NCBI GenBank assembly: GCA_049999765.1
Contig: JBNGIQ010008885.1
Location: forward strand, 1 to 48,852
Direction of reading: 5' to 3'
From: Phaeoceros laevis
Taxonomy: Eukaryota > Anthocerotophyta > Anthocerotopsida > Notothyladales
Length of the DNA: 48,852 nucleotides
The first letter of the stretch is position 1, and the number at the start of each line of letters is the position of its first letter. Positions 1 through 11,537 of this stretch are shown piece after piece. The position numbers and the translations under genes are program-made. The notes beneath the pieces were generated by a model, which saw only the letters and a program-made list of their open reading frames with translations, had not been told where the DNA came from and did no database searches.

Positions 1-188
1 GTCGGTCGTTGCACAATTTCATCGCTTACTACTGGGTGCGACTGAGCAGGTTGTTGCCTCTGACCAGGATAGCCAGCGCGCCTGTCAGCCGCGCGCCACT
101 GCAGATATTCTAGCGGTTGCTGGTTCAAGGGAATACCTCCTCTTCCACGACGCCGATTGCGTCTTCTTCCAGGTGTTGGTGGATCCAT
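1..188 (-). CDS. Partial N-terminal ORF of an LTR retrotransposon (runs off the left edge)
   Basis: On the minus strand an ATG at 188-186 opens a frame that stays open to the window edge (62 codons). Its product begins MDPPTPGRRRNRRRGRGG and is rich in Arg, Gln and Pro, like the basic start of a gag protein. It lies about 260 bp downstream of a tRNA-type primer-binding site (448-460, minus), which is where gag is expected in an LTR element. The superfamily (Copia or Gypsy) cannot be decided because pol is outside the window. The gag reading is inference from position and composition. Confidence 0.45.
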   Translation of the reverse strand, partial: MDPPTPGRRRNRRRGRGGIPLNQQPLEYLQWRAADRRAGYPGQRQQPAQSHPVVSDEIVQRP

Positions 189-251
189 AGGCCTTGATTT
201 TGACTGGTTTGCATTATTAAGTGCTGATCATAAGTGCCGTGCGTAGGAGTT

Positions 252-419
252 CTACTGCGTAAGGCGTTTGACGAGAGAATCCAAGAGTTTCTTGATGTGC
301 GGTGGCATGCCTTTGCCGTACACTTGCATCAGCATATCAATTGTGGACTGAATTTCTGCCTGCGAAGTGATGACCTTCGACATGCCGCCAGGGGAAACCT
401 TGCTTCTCCCCTTCGTCAT
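252..419 (-). CDS. Small ORF in the retrotransposon leader (55 aa)
   Basis: The minus-strand ATG at 419-417 gives a 55-residue product starting MTKGRSKVSPGGMSKVITSQ and ending KRLTQ before TAG (254-252). It starts about 30 bp after the primer-binding site and precedes the gag-like frame at 188. It may be a displaced gag N-terminus, split from the next ORF by mutation, or a leader ORF. No family is recognised. Confidence 0.35.
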   Translation of the reverse strand: MTKGRSKVSPGGMSKVITSQAEIQSTIDMLMQVYGKGMPPHIKKLLDSLVKRLTQ

Positions 420-447
420 TGCAACCGATCAAGATTGTCGCCTGGAA

Positions 448-460
448 GGCTCTGATACCA
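448..460 (-). promoter_or_regulatory. Primer-binding site (initiator tRNA-Met type) of a minus-strand LTR element
   Basis: Read on the minus strand the sequence is TGGTATCAGAGCC, the standard plant LTR-retrotransposon primer-binding site complementary to the 3' end of initiator tRNA-Met. Immediately upstream on that strand is TTCA-CTA, so the 5' LTR probably ends with CA at plus position 464. This fixes the element as minus-oriented, with its internal region to the left. Confidence 0.8.
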
Positions 461-463
461 TAG

Positions 464-1100
464 TGAAATCTAGGATTGATTAGATAGAATTAATGTTTGT
501 GTGTAGGAAAGGGGGAGATGTAGGCCAACCGTCAAAGGTTGCACCCCTTCATATCTATAAGCTAATTAATGAAGACTAATTAATTAGCCTCCCACTAATA
601 TGAACCGTGCCCTAATAAATAACTAACTACGCTCCTTTTTCACTAGTTTCGCACCAGGAAAACCTCCAGGAATCATATACACACATACACACTTGTAAGC
701 CCATTTTTGTTAGCGTGATGGACACACTCTTTATCGATTCCCACTAAAGGGAGAGTATACAAATGGAAAGAGCAGTCGTCGAGCCGACCCCGAATTATCG
801 ATAACTACACCGATTACCATTTGGTGTATCGAATAATACGTGTAATTTTTTTAAATACCTATATTCCACCCATTTTACACACTACTAAGAAAAAACCCAT
901 CAAAACCACAAACAGTACCAATTAAACCCACGTTTCCCACGAGCACTTGCAATACACATGCGTTTGATGTGCATCAAACATTTGTTTCCTAGCTATGTTA
1001 TGCATCCCTTGGGACATCATGGTTGTTCCCTGCAACATCTTGGCTGTTCGCTAGCGCCTAGAGCACAGAAACCCCCGTTTCCAGCCTTCTAGGTGTTGGT
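464..1100 (-). repeat. Putative 5' LTR of the minus-strand retrotransposon (outer end unresolved)
   Basis: The inner edge is set by the primer-binding site. The outer edge is a guess because no second LTR lies in the window. The segment is AT-rich and non-coding. A purine tract followed by TG (AAAGGGGGAGATG, about 507-518) resembles a polypurine tract on the plus strand, but here it would lie inside the LTR. It also holds a short AACCGTGCCCTAA word found again in the repeat at 19.32-19.38 kb. Confidence 0.4.
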
Positions 1101-4100
1101 TTATACGGGACTATGAGAATTATTCAGAGAAAACTGTTCGAAAATAATATGGATCCCAATGAGGAGCAAGACAGCCCACCAGTACGGAGAGATCCTAATG
1201 AAACTAGCAACCAAAATTTGGATAGTGAAGACTGCAATCATAGGGAGTCCATATTATATCATAGGCCGCAAAAAAACCCTAAAACCAAAAAATACAAGGA
1301 AAGCAATGACGGCATGCAGAAAGTGTCGTAAATTTGGCACGGTTTTTAAAAATAGGGCTTTTCAGGGTTTTTTTTTAATGCACAATATTATTTTGTGAGA
1401 GATTACAGTTTGGTGGAGAATGTTACTGGTAATTCGGAGACTGTGTTATATGGCTAGGTTTAGTTATTATTTCTGTCAGCCAGCCTGGTCTCGCAAGTTA
1501 CATGTGGCTTTTTTAGTTATTATTTTTGTCAGCCCGGTCTCGTTGGCTAGGGCCTTTCCAACCCACTTGTTTGATGTTATTTCTACCAGCCCGCAAATTA
1601 GGCCTTTTCTGACCCATTTCATGCTTCCAGCAGTGTCCCGATGGGCAAACTATTGTGCCACTGTCGCGGAGCATTTTGGTGTGTCATCTTTCGAGTATGA
1701 TTCCCGGTGCGATTGCGAGCGTGATGACGAAGGCCTTGAACGTGGTGACGTGGCGATAACGGTCGAGAGCGTGATAGCGTAGTGTTGGTACGAGCTTGTT
1801 CTTAGCCTAGCAGGGACGGCCTATCGGGTAGTCTTAGCAAGTCTTATGTCTAGGCACCCGCTACTCTCCGTCTAGTCGCGTGATCATTTCATGTGCTGTT
1901 TCTGCATTCCAATCAAAGCTGCTTGAAGACTGAACACCGCAAGGCTCACATGTTAGTACAAGTTTTGAATTATGCACATTCTGAATTTATACTTGTTCTT
2001 AACGCGATTTCAAAGTATCTATACATTAAGCTTAAACAATGTTTCCTATTTTGTGTGTGCTAATATTTGGGCTTCATAATGATGTTGCATGCCTAGTATG
2101 TGAGTTGCTATTGCCATCCTTTTCACTCCTAGTGAACCAAGACGCTAATCGTACCTTGAAGGGGTTATTTTGGCTAATCAGAAAATCTTTTTGTAAGACA
2201 CCATTTTTTCATTAACAACAAGGGATCTATGATATGTGCTTAGTAGTACATGGTCGATTACCTAATGATGTCTCATTCATCATTCCCATGAGTTTCACAA
2301 TTAGTCAATACCAGTACTAGAAAAACCATCATATTACAATCAAATAATATAATGAAATACCAACGAAAATTGAAATTTTACAAATTTACAACGACTTCCT
2401 ACTTATTCAAATTTTCGTTGTAAACCCTTCGTAAACATCTGTAGTAAAGTTATAATCCATCGTCAAAATATATCGTGGTAAATAGATATTAAGATGGGTA
2501 AACGGTCTTACATTATTTAGTTGCTGGGAGTGGCAGTCCTTTGAAGAGAAGCCTGACTTTTCAATCACAGTTTACATTACGGACGTTAAAAATACCGTCA
2601 AGCTGTACCGCATTGTAAGTTAACTCAAATTAGGGTGGGGGACAGTCGTGTGATGATTCTATGAGGGCGCGGCGAATTAAGTTTAAGTCGTGGTTAGGTT
2701 AGGTCGTACCGATATTCAGGGTGATAAGTCAATTTAACGTGTACATTTAGCAAACATAAAGATGCCAGAAGCGTACATGTTCTGGAATAAAAGGTTCGGA
2801 ACCGAGTCGATTCTAACACTCTCATCCGTTTCGACATGATATTTTAAATCATAATTTCAGACGTAGCTTTTACTTCTTTGCACCCATCTGTTTTGCTACG
2901 CTAGTGAATAGTGGCTACTTTTCTATTTTGCTAATCGGTATCCACTATTGTATCAGCACTTGCGCCACCACGAACAATATTCCACGAAACCAGTGTAGTA
3001 ACCCAGGGCAAAGTTTATCCCCTTCGTTGTCGTAGTACAAGGGGTTTCGTTCCCACAGAGGACTCAATGGGAACAGCAACAGACTAAACAGGCACTAAGT
3101 ACAACTAAAACTACCAAAACCCCAAGTTAAGCCACTTGACACGGTGTAGAAACCACCCTCACCGTCGCCAAAGGCCGATCCCTGAAAGTACTCCACTCCA
3201 ACACTCTCCAATCTCGTAACCGACGAACCCTTCAGCACGGCAGACGTCTCGTCCTGCCCACAATCCTCAAGTTCGTCCTAGGTCTCCCGTATCGTACCAC
3301 CACGGACACCCTTCTACACGACAGACGGCCTCCCGTCCCATCGGCGATCCTCAGGTATCCACACACCAACGGCGCCAAAACACCTACGCCTCCGCTTTGT
3401 GCCGTTCGATAAACCCAAAGGTATTCTGAGGGCAATTAGGCCTCCCCCACGGTCATACCTATTTAACCTCCTAAGGCCACAAGATGTTCAAGGGATATTA
3501 GGCCCTCCCCAAGGTCACACTTCCTAAACCCCCTGTGAGCCCTATCTCTACAACAACATCCACCAAATGGCCGACACTATCAACAAACTCCACCATAGCA
3601 ACATAATTGCCAAACACAACAATAGACACTCCCAATCCATCACCCTAGCGACCTAGCTACGCAGATCTGCTCAAGAGGTCCTTCCAGCCCTCCACACTCC
3701 AAGGCAGCTGATGCACATCTCGGGATTGCCCTTGGCCTACTTGGTCCTCCAGCGCAAACCCCACTCTGCAAGATTGCGCGATGCCCTACTCCGCTGATGT
3801 CACCAGCATTCCAGACACCACATGGCTCTAATGTTTCTAACCGCGAGGAGATGTTACCCAACTCAAGCACTGCTGCGGAGCAGTACCGCCGCCATTGGAG
3901 ATCCCTGCCAAGAATGAAGCCAAACCCCCCACCACTTGGACCTAGGGGACCTGCTGACTCCTACTCCGCCTTCTGCATCAAACTGGAACAACACAACTCC
4001 TGGGGGCTAGCAGCATGAAGCAGCGTCATGAGCCTCTACTCCACACTGGGCGCACAAGTGGCAGCACCTGGGGGATGGCGAGCTCCAAGCTTCCACTCCA

Positions 4101-4440
4101 AGTAGGCTAGGCACAAATGAACATGAAATTAAGAGAGAAGAGAAAATATATAGTTTGGGGTAGACCCCCCTCACTCTAGCCTAGGGAATCTGACTCCCAT
4201 TAGCCAGTCAGATTTCCTAGCATCTGATTGGTCCACCTCACTCTATCCTACCCTTATCATCCCCCCTATCCCTCTAGGATAGGGCGGGCCCCTCTTAACC
4301 ATCGAACCCTTTATTTACTTAACTACTTAACCATATTTATTTATTATCGGTCCGTACTAACTACGGCCTACGGACACTACTCAAAACACTCAAACACACA
4401 ACACATAAAAGTTCTAACACATAGCTTGCACGGTACGTTT
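1101..4440. other. Non-coding, repeat-derived stretch without a supportable gene
   Basis: The open frames here are short and look random. A local direct repeat of about 52 bp period (TTAGTTATTATTT..GTCAGCC, 1462-1545) creates one of them. A near-perfect inverted repeat (2361-2374 with 2406-2420) and a 15-bp-arm hairpin (4181-4195 with 4206-4220) are the only clear structures. The stretch 3100-4100 is more GC-rich and may be decayed mobile DNA, but I recognise no domain. Confidence 0.5.
4181..4220. repeat. Hairpin, 15-bp arms, 10-nt loop
   Basis: The left arm CTAGGGAATCTGACT (4181-4195) pairs with AGTCAGATTTCCTAG (4206-4220) with one mismatch. A second small palindrome, CCTATCC/GGATAGG, follows at about 4265-4285. 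The hairpin sits just downstream of the minus-strand gag-like pseudogene, so it may belong to that element's 3' non-coding part. Confidence 0.6.
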
Positions 4441-4445
4441 ACCCG

Positions 4446-6181
4446 TTACATCCTTGGCCGTTTCATTGTTGTCACCCGTCGCAGCTCCTCTATGACTGTT
4501 GCCGTAGCTTCATCGTTGCCCATACCCTTCTCCAATGGTGATTCCATACCACCCGTCTCGTCTGGACCAGGAGAAGGTAGCTCCTCTAACTCCTCATTTA
4601 CATGATCCACGAACTTCTCCACCAAGGACTTCATCTCCTTTCTCCATCTTGCAAATAGCTATCCTTGAGCACCCTGTTCCCACAACCATTCCTCCAAGGC
4701 ATTGTCCTTCCAAAGGTCATCCCCAGCCTCGCGCTTCTCGTATTTTGCCAGTTTGGCCTTGGTGGCTGCCAATTCTGAATTCGCTCGCTCCACATGTTCC
4801 TGTGCTTTCACCATCTGATCTGCCATGTCATGGTGGTTCTTCAATAGGTTTCGCCGTAGCTCCTGCTCCTTCACCAAAAGCCTCTGATGTTCAATGACCT
4901 CCTCCTTGAGCTTCCCACACTTGGCCTTCGATGCCTTAACCTTGGATTCCAGCCGGGAGCACTGTCCTGTCAACTTTGCCCGTTGCTCCGTCCAGCCTTG
5001 AGTCTGCTTAGACAGATGGCTCAGCTCAACCCTGTCCTTTTCTGCCCTATCCGCCTGTCCCTTCGTCTGTCGTAGCCCTTCCAATTGATCAGGTAGGCTC
5101 ACCTGCCCCTCCGTCTCTGACAACGTACCTACACCATCAAGGAACGGAAGCAATTCTGTGAACAACCACTTTGCCTGCGGCATAACATGCCGTCCCGTGG
5201 TACCACCACTAGTTGTCGCTTCATCTTTGTTGTGCAACAGTGGAGATTGTATCCGTGCCTTCTTCTTTGTCTTATCGTCCTGTGCACTAGCCTCCCCCTC
5301 AGCCTTCCTAGCCTGTATCTTCTGGAACTTCTCCTTTGACACGTATTTCTTGCCTTGAGGATGCCGTTCCTTTGGTGGTGAAGCTGCTAAGGCAGTAGAT
5401 TCTAAGGTCCCTTTGTCCTCTCGGTCCATTCCCCATGGGCCTTGTACATCAACATAATCAATGGGGTCAAGGAACATGTCATATCCTTTGCGTCCTTGTT
5501 GTAACCGTTCACCTGTGCTAAGAAGAATTGGTAAAACGTGGTCCTCCAGTCCACAGGACAGCTCAACTCCATGACATAATGTAACGTCGCTGCCAACTGT
5601 TTGCTAAAGGCGGTCCGTTTCGATGTGTTGGTAATGTTCACCAGCGCTCTAGCCAATACCTGCCCCTTCTTCAGGTAATACGCATTGACAGGCCATCCAT
5701 TATCCTTTGCCTTCTTCTCATCATACCTTGGGAACCAATCTTCCATACGACACTCTTTTATGGGCATCGCGTACATTGACGTGTCGTCCTTCTCTTCCTC
5801 TGGCCGCATCAAGGCACGGCGGAAATGTGATACATCCCAGATACGGGGATTAGACCGTACCGTGTTCCCCTTGTTACAGGCCCAAGCTTGCGCAAATTCT
5901 GTTACCAGCTCTTGACTTTTGACCGTCCAGTCCTCCAACAAGAAATCAAGTTCATATTGTTTGCTAACGGTCTCACCGCATTAAGAACTATCGGAGAAAT
6001 GGGCAATGAGACTGCCGTTAACTCCCAAGGCTGTTCCACCTCCACTTGTACCGAACGCTTCTCTGATGGGAGTGTTACCCTTGTGCTACCTTCTTACCCT
6101 TGTGCTACCTGGTGCGGGCCTAGACCTTGCGACATGTCCCACAGAACTTACAGACCCGGAACTCTTCTCCGGAGTTGCCAT
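4446..6181 (-). pseudogene. Decayed coiled-coil protein gene, gag-like
   Basis: The minus strand carries one long protein broken into pieces. It starts MATPEKSSGSVSSVGHVARS at 6181. A 19-bp-period duplication (TTACCCTTGTGCTACCT at 6075-6091 and 6094-6110) shifts the frame. A further shift near 5980 leads into a segment ending about 5480 (residues like LLEDWTVKSQELVTEFAQ). Another shift near 5477 enters a 272-residue stretch rich in Lys, Glu, Gln and Leu with heptad character, a likely coiled coil. A single in-frame TAG at 4661-4659 separates this from a final 62-residue tail ending at 4446. The order of globular N-terminal part, basic region and long coiled coil resembles retroelement gag-type or plant mobile-domain proteins, but I do not recognise the family. 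Confidence 0.55.
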
Positions 6182-6309
6182 TGCACCGGTACCGTACCAC
6201 CAAAACACGGTCACTTGCAGAATTACGGAGTGAACCGTAAAAGTTATGATGTAGTCCAGGCTTGCTGCGGTACGGCTAGGATGACTCTACTTCACTCCTG
6301 GCCTTAAAT

Positions 6310-8550
6310 GTAACCACTGAAAAATTCCAGCAAGACTCAGATCCTCAACAGCAGAGTAGTAGCTTCCTGCCAAATGCTCCTGAAGAGTTTGCCCAACAAA
6401 ACATCACAAATGGTCATGACTTGGCTACCACCACTCACCCATGTGTGCATGTGTGTAAGGACGATGACAGTTTATCCCAAAAATAATCTGCAGTAGTCCC
6501 CTTTGGCTAGTCTGTCCAAGAGCACCTCGGGCTGGGCCCAACAAAGTTATTTCAACAACTGAGCTTGGGGAAGAAGAAACATGTCCTGCCGCTCTACTTC
6601 TGGTTCTGGGCAGTCTATTCAGCAAGTCAACCCGTTGTCCTGTTGCACGCCACCCTGTGCAATTAAATAAACGCCACATGCATCTCAAGAGAAGTCATGG
6701 AGAAATAAAGGTGATATATAAAAAGATCCCCCTTTAGCTTACAGTCCATATTTTCAAATTTTGACATGACCCCATATATCCATATTTTGACATGACCCCA
6801 CATATTGTCGTACCGTGTTTACATGTCACACACATGTCTTGACATATCCTCACATGCTACCAGATGATGGCCACATGTACCACGTCCCGTATCACACCCA
6901 AACTCATGCCATACGACACCCTTGACATCCGTACCATCCTCTACTATGTGTTAAAACCTCCGCAGATCAAACCTTGCATAAGAATCATCTGTTGACATGT
7001 GAAACGACATGCCCTGACATGCAGCCATGACCTACAACACATCCCTGGTCCGTCTCCAGATACGGCAACAAACCCCAACATGTTCCGCCATCATTCCCAC
7101 ATGCCAACACATCTCAGAAACATATCCACATGACCACAGATTAGCTACTCACTAACCACCATTAATTAACTAATTAGATAATTAATTAACTAATAGCAAA
7201 TTAGTCATTATTACGAAATTTTAATCATTTATTCAAACCAAACAGCAAAAAAACATCTCCAGTATTATTAAAACAACAAGTGGGTCACCACAACCAGCTT
7301 TTGCGACAAAGTGTAAGCGCATACAAGCACATGCATTCGTTCCAACCTTGAATTCCAACAGCTATAAGTTGAAAACTACCGACAAACAATGGCAACCATC
7401 TTAAACACAAGTTTCGAAATCATACTACTCAACCATTCATCCGCGTATTTCGTACCCATCCATACATCCGCGTGTTCCGCACCCATTCATACGTGTCTAC
7501 CACATCCCTCTATCCGTCACCACGAAACACGCGGTTACCACTAACCAACAATACCCGATCAATCCCTATCGACCAACAGATGCACCAATCTGCATTCTGC
7601 AAATTGCCACGTTAAACAAAAAAAGTTATCGGATCCCTCGTTTGCGTTTAACGTCTTTCGCTTACTCATGTTACTTCATTTGTATCTTTCCCATTTTTTT
7701 GCCGCGTCGGTTACTTTTTTCCATCTCACACCGTATTCGCACCGTATCCCGACCGTATGTCATATCTTAGCATGGAAGTGCATATGCTTTTACCCCATTA
7801 TCACATGAACACATCACCCATGCTGCATTACCCATTAACATATGATAGAAAACATCAATCATAAGTTACATATGTAGACCTTCTCAGCTTTAACTGATGA
7901 AGTTACCACATCTGCGCATACAAACTACGAATAAAACCTTCACTCAAACCACAGTTAACAATTCTACTCTACCAGTAACTCAATAATTTATATTCATTGA
8001 TACAAGTAGGAAAGTGAAGTTCGTTGATCCAATATGTGTGTAAAGTCCATTGATCTGATCAGGGGGGTTAAGTCCAGCTAACCTCCAACCATTGAGGTTT
8101 TTAAATGGATGCCTCCGAAACCAAGAACAACGTTATGAATGAACCCGTCACGAAACACCCTAATACTATACGTTACACACAGTCTGCACCCAATATGGGA
8201 CAATTGCTAATCTCTTGCGCATGGAGAGCGCCTGTGGCCGAAGACCATAGGAGATTTAAAGAGAACAAAGCGTGAAAGGTTTAGAGAGAATGAAGTGGGC
8301 AGAATCAGAGACCAGAAACCGGCCGAACGCGGCCTACTTCATCTCTTTTCCTTTTCTGCGTTTTCTTTTGCTGTGTTTCCTTTCCTAATGTTTCGCTCGT
8401 CGATACCCTTAGGGTACCAAGCGCTTTCATTTTCCAAAGTTGGTGTCTTCATACTTTGTGGCTTCAGATTTTTCGCTTTGGGTTTGACAAACCTTTTGCT
8501 CTACGCGCAATGTCGCAACTAATGTCGCAAATTTCTTTTGTTTGCAGCGG
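6310..8550. other. AT-rich non-coding stretch
   Basis: No credible gene is visible. A short tandem repeat built on TTTTGACATGACCCCA occurs near 6758-6805. The stretch 7140-7200 is a run of TTAATTAACTAATTAG words. Scattered ACCGTACC and ACATGT words suggest decayed repeats. The frame at 8295-8522 is Phe/Leu-rich and not convincing. Confidence 0.5.
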
Positions 8551-8552
8551 TA

Positions 8553-8663
8553 ATGGGCAGAGGCAAGAAAGACAACCAGCTGACGGGATCACTAAGGAGG
8601 ACTAGAAGCCAAACGAGGCTTTTGAGAAATGCAGAGGCTTCGGAGTCGGTCTCCCAACAGTAG
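8553..8663 (+). CDS. Short ORF (36 aa), possible exon start, unidentified
   Basis: An ATG at 8553 follows a good splice-acceptor context (TTCTTTTGTTTGCAG ending at 8548) and gives a 36-residue basic peptide starting MGRGKKDNQLTGSLRRTRSQ. A second frame continues through 8598-8746 and, across the N gap, to 8943 (residues such as VVNNISEGQQEVSSHPQPD and VEAVATSMPGCFNIHNF). A frameshifted small gene or a retroelement fragment is possible. No family is recognised. Confidence 0.2.
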   Translation: MGRGKKDNQLTGSLRRTRSQTRLLRNAEASESVSQQ

Positions 8664-8746
8664 TTAATAACATTTCTGAAGGTCAGCAGGAGGTTTCAAG
8701 TCACCCACAGCCGGATGCGGGAGAGTCGGCAGGTGTAGCCACGGTA

Positions 8747-8846
8747 NNNNNNNNNNNNNNNNNNNNNNNNNNNNNNNNNNNNNNNNNNNNNNNNNNNNNN
8801 NNNNNNNNNNNNNNNNNNNNNNNNNNNNNNNNNNNNNNNNNNNNNN
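8747..8846. other. Assembly gap 1 (100 N), probably artificial
   Basis: Exactly 100 N. The 20 bp ending at the left edge (8727-8746) are identical to the 20 bp starting at the right edge (8847-8866). This is what two overlapping contig ends left unmerged would give, so the true gap is probably zero and 120 bp of this window do not exist in the genome. Confidence 0.85.
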
Positions 8847-8946
8847 CGGCAGGTGTAGCCACGGTACGAGGCGTGGAAGCAGTTGCTACATCAATGCCAG
8901 GATGCTTCAACATTCACAACTTCGGGCCTTCGGAAGGACCTTAGAT

Positions 8947-10780
8947 AAAGCTTCTTCGACAGCAGGAGAAAAGATGAGGTATTCACTTATGCGTTCTGTT
9001 GCCAAACACAGACAGCACAGCCGACAAGACTGATTCCTAGGTACTTCAAATGTTTCCTTTTTCATAATCATTCTCTGCAGATTGCTATTGTGTATATATT
9101 GGGAAGGAGCAGAAATTGATTGTCTCTCCTGGTTTAGAGTGAACTAGATGTACACATGTCAATTTTTGAAATCGTTGTGATGCGACTGGGACACCGCTTA
9201 AGCCGTTCCATTACAATTATTGTGTAGTACTCTGTCCGTCAATTGGTGCAAAAGGGACATACCTTAGACTTCAAATGCGTTCTGGCATTGTAATGCGTCA
9301 CATCCCCTTCATCGCATGAAGCTCTTATATATGCGGTTTTCTTTTTCGGGAAATACTCCAAAAGTCTTATGTTCCATATTCGGACACTATGAAGCACTTT
9401 ATTATCGTAGGAAGTGATGGGCATGATAAATGCTGCACTACCAATTGTCCCGTTCTCCGGATTTACCTCAACGTAATTATTAATGGGAATTTTTTTATAG
9501 AAGGTGTCGTTCCATGCTTGGTCTTAAGCTCAAAGTTGTAAGACATTCATTTTTCTAGTCAAATTAAAAAAGTTTGCCGAGTTTTTTCCCCTTGCTTGGC
9601 TTGTGGCGAATATTATTTATTTGGCAGCAATTTAACACTATCTAGAGGCATCATATGCTCGACACAGCTAGTAGTAGAACCATTTATACTGCTCATTATT
9701 TTCCTTTTTTTTTTTCGCAACTACGCTTTCTGCAAGTTACGTCTCTAATAAACAAAATCTGCAGCGAAGAGAACAAGTTAGGTTCCAAATTCCCCCCAAT
9801 TGAACAGTAATGGCTACAGTTCTCCAAACATAGAGCGAATGATCTTCTTGATAGCTTCTGGCCCATCCTACCCATGAGTTTTAGCATTAATCTTCACAAG
9901 GTCGGGTTCAGATACCGGCCAACCTCTTATGATGATGACGTTTTTCAAAAATGACGAGGATGCCTTGGGTATTTTTGTCATTTAAGGGACATGCAAGCGC
10001 GGCCTAAAAAATGCTCTATCATCCACAACGCAGGTCGTCCTCTCAGCCCTTTAAGATCCTCCCTTGGCTCTCTGAGGTTTTGAGAATATTCAAGTGCTAA
10101 CTTCGGCCGGCATATGGTCCAATCCCACGTTAGAAAGTGTCATCCTTTCTCTGCCGCCGTCGGTTTGAATTCTTCCACGTCCTTTGCTTCCACAGGCAAT
10201 GCGTCTATATTTGGTCACACTTTTAGCCACGTCTACTGCTCCTCCATGAAGGCAGCTGGTAATTTCTCAAACTCTACTGGTGCCGTAGGTTCCTCTCCTG
10301 CCTTTTTGCCTTTCTCCATATTTCCAAAACATCTGGACTTACACCATGAAACCGCGAACGGACACGTCATGGACCTCCGGCCACTTGGCCACAACAACTA
10401 CATTGAAATCCTCGTCCCGGTATGCTTCGCTAGGACCCTATACGTATGCTAGAAAATTTCAAGGAAAAATGTAACGTACACACTTGGGTCTGGAATTTCT
10501 ACAATCGACAATAGCACGTATCCCATGTCCCGTGTAATTTACTTCGTCTTGCGGTAGTGGTACCAGTCCTCAAAAGATTTTACAAAGAAACTGTAGACGC
10601 GGTTGTGTCCCTGTACGTCGGATCACAATCCAACCTACGCAATCCCTTAGCTCGACAGCTTGCCGAACTAATGTTTTGCAAAAAAAGAAATGTTGAGGCG
10701 TCCTCCCACACGCTGTGTACCTATTCGCTCCAAGTGCGCTTTACGCCTGGAGAGAAAAATTTTAAAAAATGACTTTACGC
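8947..10780. other. Non-coding stretch without a supportable gene
   Basis: The open frames at 10114-10452 and 10557-10772 have no recognisable motif. On the minus strand, 10114-10452 reads in patches as plausible protein (EAYRDEDFNVVVVAKWPE) but is interrupted, so it may be a decayed retroelement. From about 10750 on the sequence becomes rich in short hairpins. Confidence 0.4.
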
Positions 10781-10819
10781 CCTCCTTAGCGTGCCGCGCG
10801 ATTAGCTAGCTAGGTCGCG

Positions 10820-11141
10820 CTGGCCAGGGGCATTAAAATAATGCCCCCTTTAGGGTCCCGCTACCTGCTGGCGCTCACCCTGCCAAGCACACCTCAACCA
10901 AGCCTTCATAAATTAAAAAAGCAAAGCAGCGCTACCACTTTAAGTGGCGCCACCTGCTTAAGAAGGACATTACGACCTGATGTCCAGGTCGCGAGGACAG
11001 TAGAAAGATTGTGCCACCAGTACTTGCTGAGCTAACAAAGAAAACTTAAAAAATGATGCACACCCTTCTTAATGCACCACCTTTTAGGAAACCGTGGTAC
11101 CACACCAAGTAGGTAATTAGGTACCTTGGTGTGCCTTGCTG
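10820..11141. repeat. Cluster of short perfect hairpins
   Basis: GGGGCATTA/TAATGCCCC pair around AAA near 10828-10848. CACACCAAG (11101-11109) pairs with CTTGGTGTG (11125-11133) around a loop TAGGTAATTAGGTAC. The element GACTTTACGCCCTCCTTAGC near 10770 recurs in diverged form near 11055. These appear to be non-coding inverted repeats next to a TIR element. Confidence 0.5.
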
Positions 11142-11318
11142 CAACCTGGTCCCTTAACACATTAGAAAAATACATAGATTCTCCCACATACAACTCCTAG
11201 TGGCGCGCGCCTCTAACGGCCAATTTGCATGTGACCCGGCCAGGAGAAATCCTTGCCACGTCACAAGTAAAACAACTTGAGTTCTTTGACTCTAGCGCTG
11301 TTTTAATGAGCGTTGCTG

Positions 11319-11381
11319 CTCCGGCCCGGAGAAAACCTCAAGGTCTATAATTAGGTACACTAGGATTTCTCTGGGCCGGAG
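11319..11381. repeat. 20-bp-arm hairpin beside gap 2
   Basis: CTCCGGCCCGGAGAAAACCT (11319-11338) pairs with AGGATTTCTCTGGGCCGGAG (11362-11381) with three mismatches. The 23-nt loop contains TAATTAGGTAC, the same 11-mer found in the loop of the unrelated hairpin at 11101-11133. Confidence 0.6.
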
Positions 11382-11389
11382 GAGTCCCC

Positions 11390-11489
11390 NNNNNNNNNNN
11401 NNNNNNNNNNNNNNNNNNNNNNNNNNNNNNNNNNNNNNNNNNNNNNNNNNNNNNNNNNNNNNNNNNNNNNNNNNNNNNNNNNNNNNNNN
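11390..11489. other. Assembly gap 2 (100 N), probably artificial
   Basis: Exactly 100 N. The 47 bp directly left of the gap (11343-11389) are repeated exactly and flush at its right side (11490-11536). As with gap 1, this points to overlapping contig ends that were not merged rather than to missing sequence. Confidence 0.88.
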
Positions 11490-11537
11490 GTCTATAATTA
11501 GGTACACTAGGATTTCTCTGGGCCGGAGGAGTCCCCC

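Noticed and set aside
507-518. Polypurine tract followed by TG, like a 3' LTR boundary on the plus strand
   Set aside because: The primer-binding site next to it fixes a minus-oriented element in which this tract lies inside the LTR; no second element is otherwise supported.
1420-1782. 120-residue hydrophobic plus-strand frame
   Set aside because: Largely generated by a direct repeat (TTAGTTATTATTT..GTCAGCC); does not start with ATG and has no family features.
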